The notes beneath the pieces are model-generated. The model was not told the DNA's origin. It saw only the letters and a program-made list of their open reading frames with translations, and did not search any database. A DNA stretch of 64,000 bases, taken from positions 1 through 64,000 of the forward strand of contig SBGD01000060.1 of NCBI GenBank assembly GCA_006226775.1, read 5' to 3'. Position numbers and translations under genes: made by a program. Source of the stretch: Paracoccaceae bacterium (GTDB taxonomy: Bacteria; Pseudomonadota; Alphaproteobacteria; Rhodobacterales; Rhodobacteraceae). Below are positions 9,828 to 19,401 of this stretch, in pieces; position 1 is the first letter of the stretch, and each line of letters starts with the position of its first letter.

Positions 9828-10397
9828 TCAGCCCGCGTCCTGCACCACCAGAAACGCCTTGGCGCTGCCGCCGATCGCCCGGATGCAATGCACCACATCG
9901 GCGGCATAGCGCGCGCTGTCGCCGCGCTCCAGCCGGGCCACCGCATCGCCGGAGGTGACCTCGAGCGTGCCCTTGGTCACGCTGAGGATCTCGACCGTGC
10001 CGTGCTTGTGGGCCTGGCTGTTCAACCTGCCGCCCTCGTCGAAGCGCAATTCGTAGAGCTCGTTGCGCCCGGCCTCCTCGGGCGGCGAGAAGATGCGGAT
10101 GCGGCAACCCTCGCCCATGTTGTCGATGGTCGGCACCTGGTCGGCGCGCAGCACCTCGATCCGGTCCTTCGCCCCCTGGTCTTCCAGCAACCCGGCAAAA
10201 TCCACCTGCAAGGCCCGCGTCAGGTTCCACAGCGTGGCGATGGTGGGCGAGCTTTCACCGCGCTCGATCTGACTGACCATCGAGCGCGACACACCCGACA
10301 GTTTCGCCACCGCCTCCAGCGACAGCCCCTGCCCGCGCCGCGCCTCTTTCAGGCGGGCGGGCAGCAGCGCCAGAATATCGTCCGAAGCCTCCGTCAT
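9828..10397 (-). CDS. XRE-family transcriptional regulator with cupin domain
   Basis: The 189-residue protein has an N-terminal helix-turn-helix of the XRE type (about residues 14-70, GLSLEAVAKLSGVSRSMVSQIERG) and a C-terminal cupin domain (about 110-189, with AHKHGTVEILSVTKG). Cupins in this family usually bind a small ligand that tunes repression. ATG 10397 fits the usual start for this family; the frame is open further upstream but that part has no domain. It lies between kbl-tdh on the same strand and bktB on the other, so it probably controls one or both. The ligand could relate to amino acid breakdown, which is inference from position only. Confidence 0.9.
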   Translation of the reverse strand: MTEASDDILALLPARLKEARRGQGLSLEAVAKLSGVSRSMVSQIERGESSPTIATLWNLTRALQVDFAGLLEDQGAKDRIEVLRADQVPTIDNMGEGCRIRIFSPPEEAGRNELYELRFDEGGRLNSQAHKHGTVEILSVTKGTLEVTSGDAVARLERGDSARYAADVVHCIRAIGGSAKAFLVVQDAG

Positions 10398-10433
10398 GGC
10401 GGAAGTGTGGCCCGGTGGGGCGGGGAATTCAAG

Positions 10434-10441
10434 CGCTAACA
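10434..10441. promoter_or_regulatory. CGCTAACA motif in the XRE-bktB divergent interval
   Basis: CGCTAACA is the reverse complement of TGTTAGCG at 9714-9721 before kbl. The 119-base interval 10398-10516 must hold the promoters of both divergent genes. The match is only 8 bases, so this is a weak operator candidate. Confidence 0.25.
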
Positions 10442-10516
10442 ATGCCCCCCTCCCCCATGACATTGCCCCGGTGCACAGACATACTCGGGAAAGATTCGGA
10501 GGAAGGGACCCCAATC

Positions 10517-11695
10517 ATGACGGATGATATCGTAATCCTCGGCGGCGCGCGCACCGCCATCGGCACATTCGGCGGCGCATTCAAGGACACGCCGCCCATC
10601 GACCTGGCCACCGCGGCCGCCAAGGCGGCAATGGAGCGCGCGGGGGTCGAGCCGGGCCAGATCGGACAGGTGGTCTTTGGCCATGTGATCAACACCGAAC
10701 CGCGCGACATGTACCTCAGCCGCGCCGCCGCCTCGGCCGCGGGGGTGCCGGACGAGGCGCCGGCGCTGAACGTCAACCGGCTCTGCGGCTCGGGCGCGCA
10801 GGCGATTGTCTCGGCGACCCAGGCGCTGAGGCTGGGCGATGCCGATTTCGCGCTGGCCGGCGGGGCGGAATGCATGAGCCGCTCGCCCTTCATCAACCCC
10901 TCGCAGCGCTTCGGGCAGAAGATGGGCGATATCCGCACCGTCGACATGATGGTCGGCGCGCTGACCTGTCCCTTCGGCACCGGCCACATGGGCGTGACGG
11001 CGGAAAACGTCGCGGCCGAGAACGGCATCAGCCGCGAGGATCAGGACGCCTTTGCACTGGAAAGCCAGACCCGCGCGGGGCGCGCCATCGAGGAAGGCCG
11101 CTTCGCCGAGCAGATCGTGCCGGTCGAGGTGCGGGTCAAGCGCGACATGGTGCCCTTTGCCACCGACGAACACCCCAAGGCCACCACCGCCGAGGCGCTG
11201 GCCGGGCTGCGCGCGGTGTTCAAGAAGGACGGCACCGTGACCGCGGGCAATGCCAGCGGCATCAACGATGGCGGCGCAGCGGTGGTTCTGGCGCGCGCCG
11301 AAGCGGCGGAGAAGGCCGGTCTGAAACCCAAGGCGCGGGTGCTGGGCTATGCGCTGGCCGGGGTGAGGCCCGAGGTCATGGGCATCGGCCCGATCCCCGC
11401 CTGCCGCAAGCTGATGGAGCGCACCGGGCTGTCGTTCGACGATTTCGACGTGATCGAATCGAACGAGGCTTTCGCGGCGCAGGCGCTGGCGGTGAACAAG
11501 GAACTGGGGCTGGATGCCGCCAAGGTGAACCCCAATGGCGGCGCCATTGCCCTGGGGCACCCGATCGGCGCCACCGGGGCGATCCTCGTGGTCAAGGCGA
11601 TCCACGAGCTTGAGCGGATCGGCGGCAAGAAAGGCCTGATCACCATGTGCATCGGCGGCGGCCAGGGGATTGCCCTGGCGATCGAGCTGGTCTGA
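10517..11695 (+). CDS. bktB: Beta-ketothiolase, BktB-type acetyl-CoA acyltransferase
   Basis: This thiolase condenses or cleaves short 3-ketoacyl-CoAs. The acyl-accepting cysteine is in NRLCGSGAQAI, the histidine in GHPIGATGA, the NEAF motif in SNEAFAAQ, and the second cysteine in CIGGGQG. Segments RTAIGTFGGAFKD and EPRDMYLSRAA closely resemble Ralstonia BktB rather than PhaA, so it may accept C4-C5 or longer acyl-CoAs. The product is 392 aa from ATG 10517, which has GGAGGAAGGG upstream. It stands alone between the XRE regulator and paired palindromes that probably end the transcript. Confidence 0.93.
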   Translation: MTDDIVILGGARTAIGTFGGAFKDTPPIDLATAAAKAAMERAGVEPGQIGQVVFGHVINTEPRDMYLSRAAASAAGVPDEAPALNVNRLCGSGAQAIVSATQALRLGDADFALAGGAECMSRSPFINPSQRFGQKMGDIRTVDMMVGALTCPFGTGHMGVTAENVAAENGISREDQDAFALESQTRAGRAIEEGRFAEQIVPVEVRVKRDMVPFATDEHPKATTAEALAGLRAVFKKDGTVTAGNASGINDGGAAVVLARAEAAEKAGLKPKARVLGYALAGVRPEVMGIGPIPACRKLMERTGLSFDDFDVIESNEAFAAQALAVNKELGLDAAKVNPNGGAIALGHPIGATGAILVVKAIHELERIGGKKGLITMCIGGGQGIALAIELV

Positions 11696-11701
11696 GGGTG
11701 G

Positions 11702-11743
11702 CCGATCCATCAATGGATCGGTCCTGATCCTTTGACGGATCAG
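11702..11743. repeat. Paired palindromes between bktB and pbpC
   Basis: The first palindrome is CCGATCCATCAATGGATCGG (11702-11721, 9-bp arms). The second is CTGATCCTTTGACGGATCAG (11724-11743, 7-bp arms). They lie between the 3' ends of convergent genes and probably act as a bidirectional terminator or mRNA 3'-end stabiliser. Confidence 0.75.
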
Positions 11744-11756
11744 CCCCGCGCCGGGG

Positions 11757-13793
11757 TCACTCGCGCCGCACCACGGCCCCGGCGGACTGGCCCTGCGCGT
11801 CGATCACCGCGAGGCTGGAAAACCCGCGCGACGGCAGGACAATCGGCAGCACCCGGTCGCGCGCGCCGGTGATGAAGGGCGTGCCATCGACCAGCACGGT
11901 GAAGGGCGGCACCCCGTGGCGCAGCTTCATCGTCACCTGATTGCCCGACATCACCGCGCCATCGGGCGGAAAGGCCAGTTCCAGCACCGAGCCGGGGCTG
12001 GCGAACCGCCCGTCCCGCGCCCGGAACCGCTTCAGCGGCTGCGGCAGATCGGCATTGCGCAGCATCAGCGTGGCGGGCGGCGGCGGTGGCAGGTGATCGG
12101 GCGCGGTCTTCAGCAGTTGGAACGCCTCGAAAAGCACCGGCGCCGCGAGATCGCCGCCAAAGGCGCCAGGCACCGGCGTGCCATCGGGCCGCCCCATCCA
12201 GACCCCGGCCACATGCCGCCCGTCGAACCCCAGGGCCCAGGCATCGCGGTGGCCATAGGAGGTGCCGGTCTTGTAGGCCAGCCAGTCGCGCGGCGCGCCC
12301 GGCGGCGGCGCCAGATGCGACAGGATATCGCCGACCTGCCAGGCGGCAATCTCTCCGGTGACATCGGCGCCCGGCGCGACTGCGGCCCCCTGCCGCCAAT
12401 GCAGCGGCCGCGCCTTGCCCAGTTGCGCCAGCGAGGCATAAAGCTGCACCATGTCCTCGAGCGTCAGCCCCAGCCCGCCCAGCGCGATGGCCAGCCCCGG
12501 AGCCGTGCCCTGCAAGGCCGGATCGGCCCCCGAGCGGCGCAGCGCGGCCATCAGATGCGCCGGGCCCAGCGCCTCGGTCAGCTTCACCACGGGGATGTTG
12601 AGCGACATCTGCAAGGCGCGCTCGACCGTCACCTCGCCGCGAAAAGCGCCGTCGAAATTCTGCGGCGCATAGGGGCCGAAGCGCACCGGGGCATCGTCGA
12701 TCAGGGTCTGCGGATGGGCCAGCCCGCGGTCGAAGGCCAGCGCGTAGACCAGCGGTTTCAGGGTCGATCCGGGCGAGCGCAGGGCGCGGGTCATGTCGAC
12801 AAAGCCGTCGCGGCTTTCGCCCCCGGTCAGCCCGGCGGATCCGACCGAGGCCAGCACCTCGCCGGTGGCGTGATCGGCCACCACCATGGCAATCGACAGA
12901 TGCGCGCCGCGGCCGCGCACCGCCCGCGCCGCCAACCGCTCGAGCCGGGCCTGCAGGTCGCGGTCGACGGTCAGGTCATGCACCGCGGCAAAGGGCGCCT
13001 CCTGCCGGGCGCGGTCGGCCAGGTGGGCAGCCAGCACCGGGAAATCCTTTCGGCTGTCGGGCACGGCCTCGCGCCGCGCGGCCAGCGTGGCCTCGGGCGC
13101 AAGCACTCCGTCCCGCTCGAGCCGCGCCAGCACCCGGTCGCGGGCATCCACCGCGCGGGCGTGGCGCTTGTCGGGGCGGCGGCCCTCGGGGCTTTGCGGC
13201 AGGGCGACCAGCAGCGCGGCTTCGGCGGTGGTCAGCCGCCCCGGTTCCTTGCCGAGATAGCCCAGCGCGGCCGCGCGCACCCCTTCGAGATTGCCGCCAT
13301 AGGGCGCATGGGTGAAATAGAGCGTCAGGATCTCGCGCTTGGTCAGCCGGCGTTCCAGCGCCAGCGCCAGCCGCGCCTGCCGGGCCTTGCCGGCCAGCGC
13401 GCCGGTGCCGCTGTCCTCCAGCAGCCGCGCCACCTGCATCGTCAGGGTCGAGCCGCCGGAAATCACCCGGCCATGGCGCAGCGCCTGGTAGACCGCGCGG
13501 CCCATGGCGAGAAGATCGACGCCGGGGTGGTCCCAGAACCGCTTGTCCTCATAGGCGATCAGCATCTCGGTCAACCGGGGGTCGACCTCGTCCAGCGTGA
13601 CCGAAAAGCGCCAGCGCCCGTCCTCGACCGTATAGCCGCGCAAGAGCCGACCCTCGCGGTCGAGCACCTCGACCGAGGTTTCCGCCAGCACCGGCGGCAG
13701 CACGGTCGCCTCCACCCAGGCATCGAACCCGTCGCGCAGCGCCGCGCCGCTCCAGAGCAGGGCGACCAGCAAAAACAGGCCGAGCCGTTTCAT
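11757..13793 (-). CDS. pbpC: Penicillin-binding protein 1C
   Basis: PbpC is a bifunctional class A peptidoglycan synthase anchored in the inner membrane. After an N-terminal membrane helix (about 4-20) comes the glycosyltransferase domain with catalytic Glu82 in AYEDKRFWDHPGVD and the GGSTLTMQVAR motif. The transpeptidase domain has Ser343 and Lys346 of SPGSTLKP, and later the KTGTS box. The C-terminal BiPBP_C domain is typical of PBP1C. The product has 678 residues. Its start overlaps the end of the alpha-2-macroglobulin gene by ATGA, the pairing also found in E. coli (yfhM-pbpC), where the two act in envelope defence and repair. Confidence 0.96.
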   Translation of the reverse strand: MKRLGLFLLVALLWSGAALRDGFDAWVEATVLPPVLAETSVEVLDREGRLLRGYTVEDGRWRFSVTLDEVDPRLTEMLIAYEDKRFWDHPGVDLLAMGRAVYQALRHGRVISGGSTLTMQVARLLEDSGTGALAGKARQARLALALERRLTKREILTLYFTHAPYGGNLEGVRAAALGYLGKEPGRLTTAEAALLVALPQSPEGRRPDKRHARAVDARDRVLARLERDGVLAPEATLAARREAVPDSRKDFPVLAAHLADRARQEAPFAAVHDLTVDRDLQARLERLAARAVRGRGAHLSIAMVVADHATGEVLASVGSAGLTGGESRDGFVDMTRALRSPGSTLKPLVYALAFDRGLAHPQTLIDDAPVRFGPYAPQNFDGAFRGEVTVERALQMSLNIPVVKLTEALGPAHLMAALRRSGADPALQGTAPGLAIALGGLGLTLEDMVQLYASLAQLGKARPLHWRQGAAVAPGADVTGEIAAWQVGDILSHLAPPPGAPRDWLAYKTGTSYGHRDAWALGFDGRHVAGVWMGRPDGTPVPGAFGGDLAAPVLFEAFQLLKTAPDHLPPPPPATLMLRNADLPQPLKRFRARDGRFASPGSVLELAFPPDGAVMSGNQVTMKLRHGVPPFTVLVDGTPFITGARDRVLPIVLPSRGFSSLAVIDAQGQSAGAVVRRE

Positions 13794-16700
13794 TCCGTGA
13801 CCGTCAATTGCCCCGAAGCGGTGCGCGCGCGGTATTGCGGCCGGTACATGTCCTCGACCACCGCCGAGGGGTGGTGGAAGGTGCCCGGAGAAATCGCGCG
13901 GACCACATAGGCCAGCAGCAAGGCCTTGTCGCCCTGGTGATCGACGGCGGCAAGGAAGCGGTCGGCGCGGAATTCCGTGTGCTGTGCCATCGCCGGGTCC
14001 AGCCAGTCCAGCGCGCGGATGTCGCCCGAGCGCAGGAGGTTGGGGTTGTCGATCTCGAGCCCCGCCGGCAGCGGATCGTTGATCATCAGCCGCGCGCCGG
14101 TTTCCTCGGCCGGGATCACCCGCAGCACCGTCACCAGCCGGTCGCCCATGCGCACCGGGCCGGTCACCTGCGCGCCCTCCATGGTGAAATAGAGCCGCTC
14201 GATGCGATAGCCGTAGCCCCCTTCGGTCACCGGTTCGGCGGGTTTGCCGAAGGTGGTGAGGGTCACGCTGGTCGCCCGATCACCGCTGTTGGTGATCGTG
14301 CGGGGCGCGGTGCCGTCGTAAAAACGGCGCACCATCGGGCCGCTCACGGGCTCGCCGTCCAGCAGAATCTCCGACATGCTCGGATCCGCCACCATGGCGT
14401 GCGCGGCCAGCAGCGACCAGGCCTGTTCCTGGGTCGAAAGCTCGGGCCGGGTGACCGAAATGCGCCGGATCAGCGCCTCGCGATCGATGGCGTCAGACCC
14501 CGCCTCGACCGCCAGCGACAAGAGTCCCGCCGCATCGCGCAGGTCGGTGCCATAGTCGGCGCGGAAGACCGGGCTTTCGGTCTCGGGCCGCTGGTTCAGC
14601 TTTTGCACCGCCAGCCGGAACATCCGGTCGGCGCGGGTCTGGTCGCCATACATCGCCAGCGCCGCGCCCAGTTGCGCCGCCGCCAGCGGGGTGGCGAAAT
14701 CACCGCCCTTCACATCGGCATAATAGCGCAGGTCACCGACCGAGGCCGCGCCTTCGCGGGCCAGCACCAGCAGCGCATAGGCGATATCCTCGCCACCGCT
14801 GTCGAAATCCGGCGCGTAGTTGACGCGGTTCTTCAGGTTGTCCATCGCCTGGCGGAAGGCCAGGTCGGGCACGGTGAAGTCCTGCGCCCGGGCGCGAGAC
14901 AGGAAATCGCTGACATAGGCGTCGAGCCAGAAATCGCCGCTTTCCGCCCGCCAGAGACCGAAGGCGCCATTGGGTGCCTGCCGCGTCAGGATGCGGGCGA
15001 CGGTCTGGTCGATGCGGTCCTGGATGCGCGCCGTCTCGGTCAGGCCCATCGCCTCGGCCACCGAGGACATGTAGAGCAGCGGCATCGCCTGGCTGGCAAT
15101 CTGCTCGGTGCAACCATAGGGATAGCGGTCGAGCGAGGCCAGAAGCCGCGGCGCATCGAAACGCGCGAGCGGCCCGGCAGCGACCAGTGCCGTCGCCGTG
15201 TCGACCCGCAACCCGGCAAAGACATTGGCGTCAAAGGTGAAGGTCTCGCCCGCGGCAAGGCTGAAGCGCCGGGTTTCGGAGATCTCGGGGTCATTGTTGC
15301 GCACCGGCACGGTGAGCGATTTCTTCAGCACCTGGCCGTCGGGGGTGGTCAGCGCGACGGTGATCCGGTGGTCGCCCTCGGCCCCGGCGGTGAGCGGCAC
15401 GGAAAACGCCGCCTTGCCCTGTTCGGCCAGATCGACACCCGAGGGGATGGCGCCCGCCGCCAGCGTCACGCCCTGCGCGGTGATGTCCAGCCCCATGCGG
15501 CCCGCGGGCCCTTCGGCATGGACCAGTTCCAGCAGCATCCGGCTTTGATCTCCGGGGGCAAGGAAGCGCGGCAGCGAGGCGGTCACCACCACAGGGTCGC
15601 GCACCAGCACGTCGGCCTCGGCCTGGCCCACGCCGGTCGGCGACCAAGCGATGGCGGCAAGGCGGATGGTGCCGTTGAACTCGGGGATGTCGAAGCTGAC
15701 CGTGGCGCGGCCCTCGGGGCCGACCGCGACCGGGCCGGAGAACAGCGCCACCAGTTCTTCGGTCGGCGGCGGGCTGTCGAACCTGCCGCTGTCGGCGGCA
15801 TCGCCGCCAGAGCGGACCTGCCCCATGGCGCCATCGAGCCCGTTGATCAACCGCCCGTAGAGGTCGCGCATCTCGACGCCCAGCTTGCGCTGGCCGAAGT
15901 AATGGCCTTGCGGATCGGGGCTTTGAAAGCCGGTGATATTGAGGATGCCGAGGTCGGTCGCGGCGACGGTGACATAGGCGGTCTCGCCCTCGACAATGCC
16001 GTCCACCTGCACCTCAGCCGTCAGCGGCCCTCGCGGTTTCGATGTCGCGCCGGTGATGAGATCGACGCTCAGCGCCTTCTGGCCGGGGTCGATCTGCGCA
16101 TGGGCGAGGCCGAGCGCGCGCGCCGGGTTCTGGCCGGCGGGCGCATCCATCGGGCGGATCACCGATGCGGTGACATAGGCCCCCGCGCCCCAGTCGTCGG
16201 TGACGGTCAGCGGCACGGTGTTCTCGCCCTCGGTCACCTCGACGGTCTGCATGTCGATCACGCGGTTGGTCAGGACGGTGATCAAGGCGGTGCCGGCGTA
16301 GCGCGGCACCAGCCGCAGGGTGGCGGTCTCGCCCGCGCGGTAGGCCGGTTTGTCGAGCGACACCTCGAGCGTGTCGGGGGTGTTGGTGGCATCGGCGGGG
16401 GCATACCAGCCGGCCCAGAAATCGGTCGAGGCGGCAAGATAGTCGCCGCCGGTGCGCTCGACCACCAGCTCGTAATTGCCCCATTCGACATCCGCGGCAA
16501 TCTCGACCGGGGTGGCGCCGAGGGTGAGGTCGCCGCGCGCCATTTCGGTGCGGGTCACGGTGGGTTCCCAGTTCCACTGGCCATAGAGCCGGTACCATTC
16601 GTAACGGGTGCGCACGCGGTTGAGCGTCCAGGTCACCTGCATCGGCGCGGGGGTGCCGGCGGCGTCCAGCCCGATCAGCTGGAACCGCGCCTCGCCGTTT

Positions 16701-19222
16701 TCGCGCACCACGCCGTCGAACAGCGGCTTGATGCCAAGCACCGGGCCCGAGGCCGCCAGGTCGCGGGTCAAGCGGCGTTCCACGGGACGGCCGGATCCTT
16801 CGGACATCGAGACCACGACCTCGGCCGTCATCGGCAGGCCGGCGGCATCGCCCTCGATCTCGGGGAAGGTCAGCGGGGTTGTCAGGCGGCCCTCGGCATC
16901 GGTGCGCAACGCGCCTTCAAGGTACTCGGTGCGCGGGTCGAAGGGCGTGTCATGGCGGCCGAAGGTGAAGCCCTCCCAGCCCTCGATGCCCTGCGCGCGC
17001 GACAGGCGCACACGCACCTCGGCGGGCAGATCGGCGCCGGGCGCACCGAAGAGATAGCGCGCCTCGATGGTCAGCTCGGGGCTGTCGGCGGCGGTGATGC
17101 GGCCCTCGGGCAGCGAGAGGTCGAAATCGATCCGCTCGGGCAGGAAATCCTCGACCAGCACGGTGCGGCTGACCAGGGCGGGCGCATCCGGGTCGGAATG
17201 CACGTCGATCCGCCAGGATCCGCGCGGCACGGTGGCACCAATGGGCATCGCGAAGACATGGCCGCCGGCCCGGGCGTCCTTCGACAGGTGGCGGGAATAT
17301 TCCACGCCATCGGGCCGGGTCAGCACGGCGATCAGCGGCAGGCCCTCGATGGCCTTGGCCTCGGCGTCGCGGGCCAGGGCGGTGGCCTGAATGACCTCGC
17401 CCGCGCGATAGGCGCCGCGGTCGGTGGCCAGGAAGACATCCACCGGCCCGGCAGGTTCGCGCCCCTCGACCCCGCGGTCGGAGAGGTCGAAGGAGGGATC
17501 GGTGAGCGACAGAAAGGCGATATCCTCGCCGGTCTTGGCGACCAGCAGCGCCGGGGCCGCGCCTTGCGTGCCGCGGGTCAACCCGGGGTCAAAGCGCAGA
17601 TGGCCCGCGGCATCGGTCTCGGCCTCGGCCAGCACGCGGTTGGCCTGGGAAATCAGTTGCACCGTGACGCCACTCCGCGCCTTTGCATCGCCGAGCCCGC
17701 GCAGGAAGACATGCAGCCCGTCGGTGCCCGACATGCTGGCCAGCCCCAGGTCCGACAGCACGAACCACTGCGTGGCGATATTGTCGGAATATTCGTCCTC
17801 GGACGGCACCCGCGCGGTCAGCGCATAGATGCCCGGCGGCTGCTCGGCCAGCACGTCGCCCATCGGCAGGCGGGTGGTCACGTCGCGGTTGAGCTGCTGC
17901 TCGACCTCGCCGACACCTTCCCAGATGGTTTCGCCCACCTCCTGCTCGAACTGCCGCTCGGTGTAATAGCCCATCGGCTCGCCGAAATAGCTGTCCTGGA
18001 TGGCGCGGAGCAGGTTGCGGTCGGAGACCCGGCGCAGGGTCAGGTCGACCTCGGTCAGGTTCACCGTCTCGATCGGCAGCCCCGCATCGGCCGAGCGCGG
18101 CAGCACGTAGGCACGGCCCTTGAACGACACCGCAGGCGCGCGGTCGCGCACGTATTGCGTGATCGTCACGTCCTTGATCGTGGTCTCGCCCGAGGCGGCG
18201 GGCAGGCCCGCGCGGAAGGTGATGGCATAGCGTTTGCCGTGCTCGACGCCGCTGATGCAGATGTCGCGCTCGGATGCGCTGACCACGAGGCCGGGGTCGG
18301 GAAGCTGCACATAGGGCGTGTAATCCAGCCCGGCGCGCACCAGGTCTTCGCTGAATTGCGCGCAGATCCGCGGCTCGGCCTTGTCACTTTCGGTCCGGTG
18401 CTCGGTGATGCGGAAGCCGTATTTGCCCACCGCCTCCTCCAGCGCCGCGGTCACGTCGGCGCGCGGCTGGATGGTCTCGGCGAGCCGCAGCGCCGGGATC
18501 ATCTCGCGGCCGCGGCCCGATTCCTCCAGCGCTTCGGCAAGGATCACCAGCGCGGCAATCCGCCCGGGATCGGAGGGCGCGCGCAGATAGCCGTTCACCC
18601 CGGCAGAGACCGCCGTCGCGGCCAGGCGGCGGCGGTCGGAGCCATTGTTCGACTTCGCCTCGCGCGCCAGCGCGATCCTGGCGTAGTCGACCCAGAGATC
18701 GGCGGCGTCATTCTGCGCCAGCGCCGCGCCGGTCCAGTGCAGCGCATTGGCCAGATCGCCCTCGGCCTCCTTATCGCGGGCGGCCTTCAGCAGCACCTCG
18801 ACGGTCCATTTGCCGCCCATGTGCGTGCTGCCCAGCGCGCGGGCCTGGGCCAGCGCCTGGTCGATGTCGTTGCGGCCCAGAAAGCCCAGGTCGCGCGCCC
18901 GCGCCTCGGCCCGGTCCTTCACCGCGCCCGCGGTCTCGACCACGATGGCGGAAATCGCGCCTTCGTATTCCTTGCGCTCGCTCACCGCGCTTTTCGGAAA
19001 ACAGGCGTTGGAGCGGCTGTTGAAGGTAAAGGCCTTGCAGGCAGGATCGTTCAGGCAGATCCGCTGGCACGAGGCGAGGTTGGTGTCGAACAGCGCCTGC
19101 AGGTCGGAGCCGTAGAAATCGATGTCGCGCGACACGACGACTCGGCGGTCGGGCACGATATCCTGGGCATGAAGCGGCAGGGCGAACAGCAACGGCAGCA
19201 AGGCGGCAAGCAGGCGGCGCAT
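13790..19222 (-). CDS. Bacterial alpha-2-macroglobulin with N-terminal PAN/apple domain
   Basis: This giant protein (1810 aa) resembles eukaryotic alpha-2-macroglobulin, which traps attacking proteases. A Sec signal peptide (residues 1 to about 18, cleavage near LHAQD) is followed by a PAN/apple-like domain with four spaced cysteines (about 35-95). The remainder is macroglobulin-type beta domains. The thioester motif Cys-Thr-Glu-Gln is intact at 1371-1374 (PYGCTEQIAS). No lipobox cysteine follows the signal peptide, unlike lipoprotein relatives such as E. coli YfhM, so it may be soluble in the periplasm. ATG 19222 has GGAGG 8 bases upstream. Translation is coupled to pbpC. Confidence 0.95.
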   Translation of the reverse strand: MRRLLAALLPLLFALPLHAQDIVPDRRVVVSRDIDFYGSDLQALFDTNLASCQRICLNDPACKAFTFNSRSNACFPKSAVSERKEYEGAISAIVVETAGAVKDRAEARARDLGFLGRNDIDQALAQARALGSTHMGGKWTVEVLLKAARDKEAEGDLANALHWTGAALAQNDAADLWVDYARIALAREAKSNNGSDRRRLAATAVSAGVNGYLRAPSDPGRIAALVILAEALEESGRGREMIPALRLAETIQPRADVTAALEEAVGKYGFRITEHRTESDKAEPRICAQFSEDLVRAGLDYTPYVQLPDPGLVVSASERDICISGVEHGKRYAITFRAGLPAASGETTIKDVTITQYVRDRAPAVSFKGRAYVLPRSADAGLPIETVNLTEVDLTLRRVSDRNLLRAIQDSYFGEPMGYYTERQFEQEVGETIWEGVGEVEQQLNRDVTTRLPMGDVLAEQPPGIYALTARVPSEDEYSDNIATQWFVLSDLGLASMSGTDGLHVFLRGLGDAKARSGVTVQLISQANRVLAEAETDAAGHLRFDPGLTRGTQGAAPALLVAKTGEDIAFLSLTDPSFDLSDRGVEGREPAGPVDVFLATDRGAYRAGEVIQATALARDAEAKAIEGLPLIAVLTRPDGVEYSRHLSKDARAGGHVFAMPIGATVPRGSWRIDVHSDPDAPALVSRTVLVEDFLPERIDFDLSLPEGRITAADSPELTIEARYLFGAPGADLPAEVRVRLSRAQGIEGWEGFTFGRHDTPFDPRTEYLEGALRTDAEGRLTTPLTFPEIEGDAAGLPMTAEVVVSMSEGSGRPVERRLTRDLAASGPVLGIKPLFDGVVRENGEARFQLIGLDAAGTPAPMQVTWTLNRVRTRYEWYRLYGQWNWEPTVTRTEMARGDLTLGATPVEIAADVEWGNYELVVERTGGDYLAASTDFWAGWYAPADATNTPDTLEVSLDKPAYRAGETATLRLVPRYAGTALITVLTNRVIDMQTVEVTEGENTVPLTVTDDWGAGAYVTASVIRPMDAPAGQNPARALGLAHAQIDPGQKALSVDLITGATSKPRGPLTAEVQVDGIVEGETAYVTVAATDLGILNITGFQSPDPQGHYFGQRKLGVEMRDLYGRLINGLDGAMGQVRSGGDAADSGRFDSPPPTEELVALFSGPVAVGPEGRATVSFDIPEFNGTIRLAAIAWSPTGVGQAEADVLVRDPVVVTASLPRFLAPGDQSRMLLELVHAEGPAGRMGLDITAQGVTLAAGAIPSGVDLAEQGKAAFSVPLTAGAEGDHRITVALTTPDGQVLKKSLTVPVRNNDPEISETRRFSLAAGETFTFDANVFAGLRVDTATALVAAGPLARFDAPRLLASLDRYPYGCTEQIASQAMPLLYMSSVAEAMGLTETARIQDRIDQTVARILTRQAPNGAFGLWRAESGDFWLDAYVSDFLSRARAQDFTVPDLAFRQAMDNLKNRVNYAPDFDSGGEDIAYALLVLAREGAASVGDLRYYADVKGGDFATPLAAAQLGAALAMYGDQTRADRMFRLAVQKLNQRPETESPVFRADYGTDLRDAAGLLSLAVEAGSDAIDREALIRRISVTRPELSTQEQAWSLLAAHAMVADPSMSEILLDGEPVSGPMVRRFYDGTAPRTITNSGDRATSVTLTTFGKPAEPVTEGGYGYRIERLYFTMEGAQVTGPVRMGDRLVTVLRVIPAEETGARLMINDPLPAGLEIDNPNLLRSGDIRALDWLDPAMAQHTEFRADRFLAAVDHQGDKALLLAYVVRAISPGTFHHPSAVVEDMYRPQYRARTASGQLTVTE

Positions 19223-19291
19223 CAAAAATTCCTCCGGTCTCAATGGCCACAGTCTTCCACTTGCGACCGGGGCTGGCAACGATTCCCCCGT

Positions 19292-19315
19292 CCGCATGAC
19301 ATTTGTGTCATCCGG
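19292..19315. promoter_or_regulatory. Inverted repeat in the divergent A2M-kinase interval
   Basis: Arms CCGCATGACA and TGTCATCCGG (9 of 10 pairs match, core ATGACA-TTTG-TGTCAT) are centred in the 179-base region between two divergent genes. The position suggests an operator serving one or both promoters. The regulator is unknown. Confidence 0.4.
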
Positions 19316-19401
19316 ATGGTTAGCGTCAGGTTTAAACAGATCTTCACCCCTTGCGGCCAATCTGCCAGAGATCAAGGCCACCGCGCAGGGAATTCCGGGC
19401 A

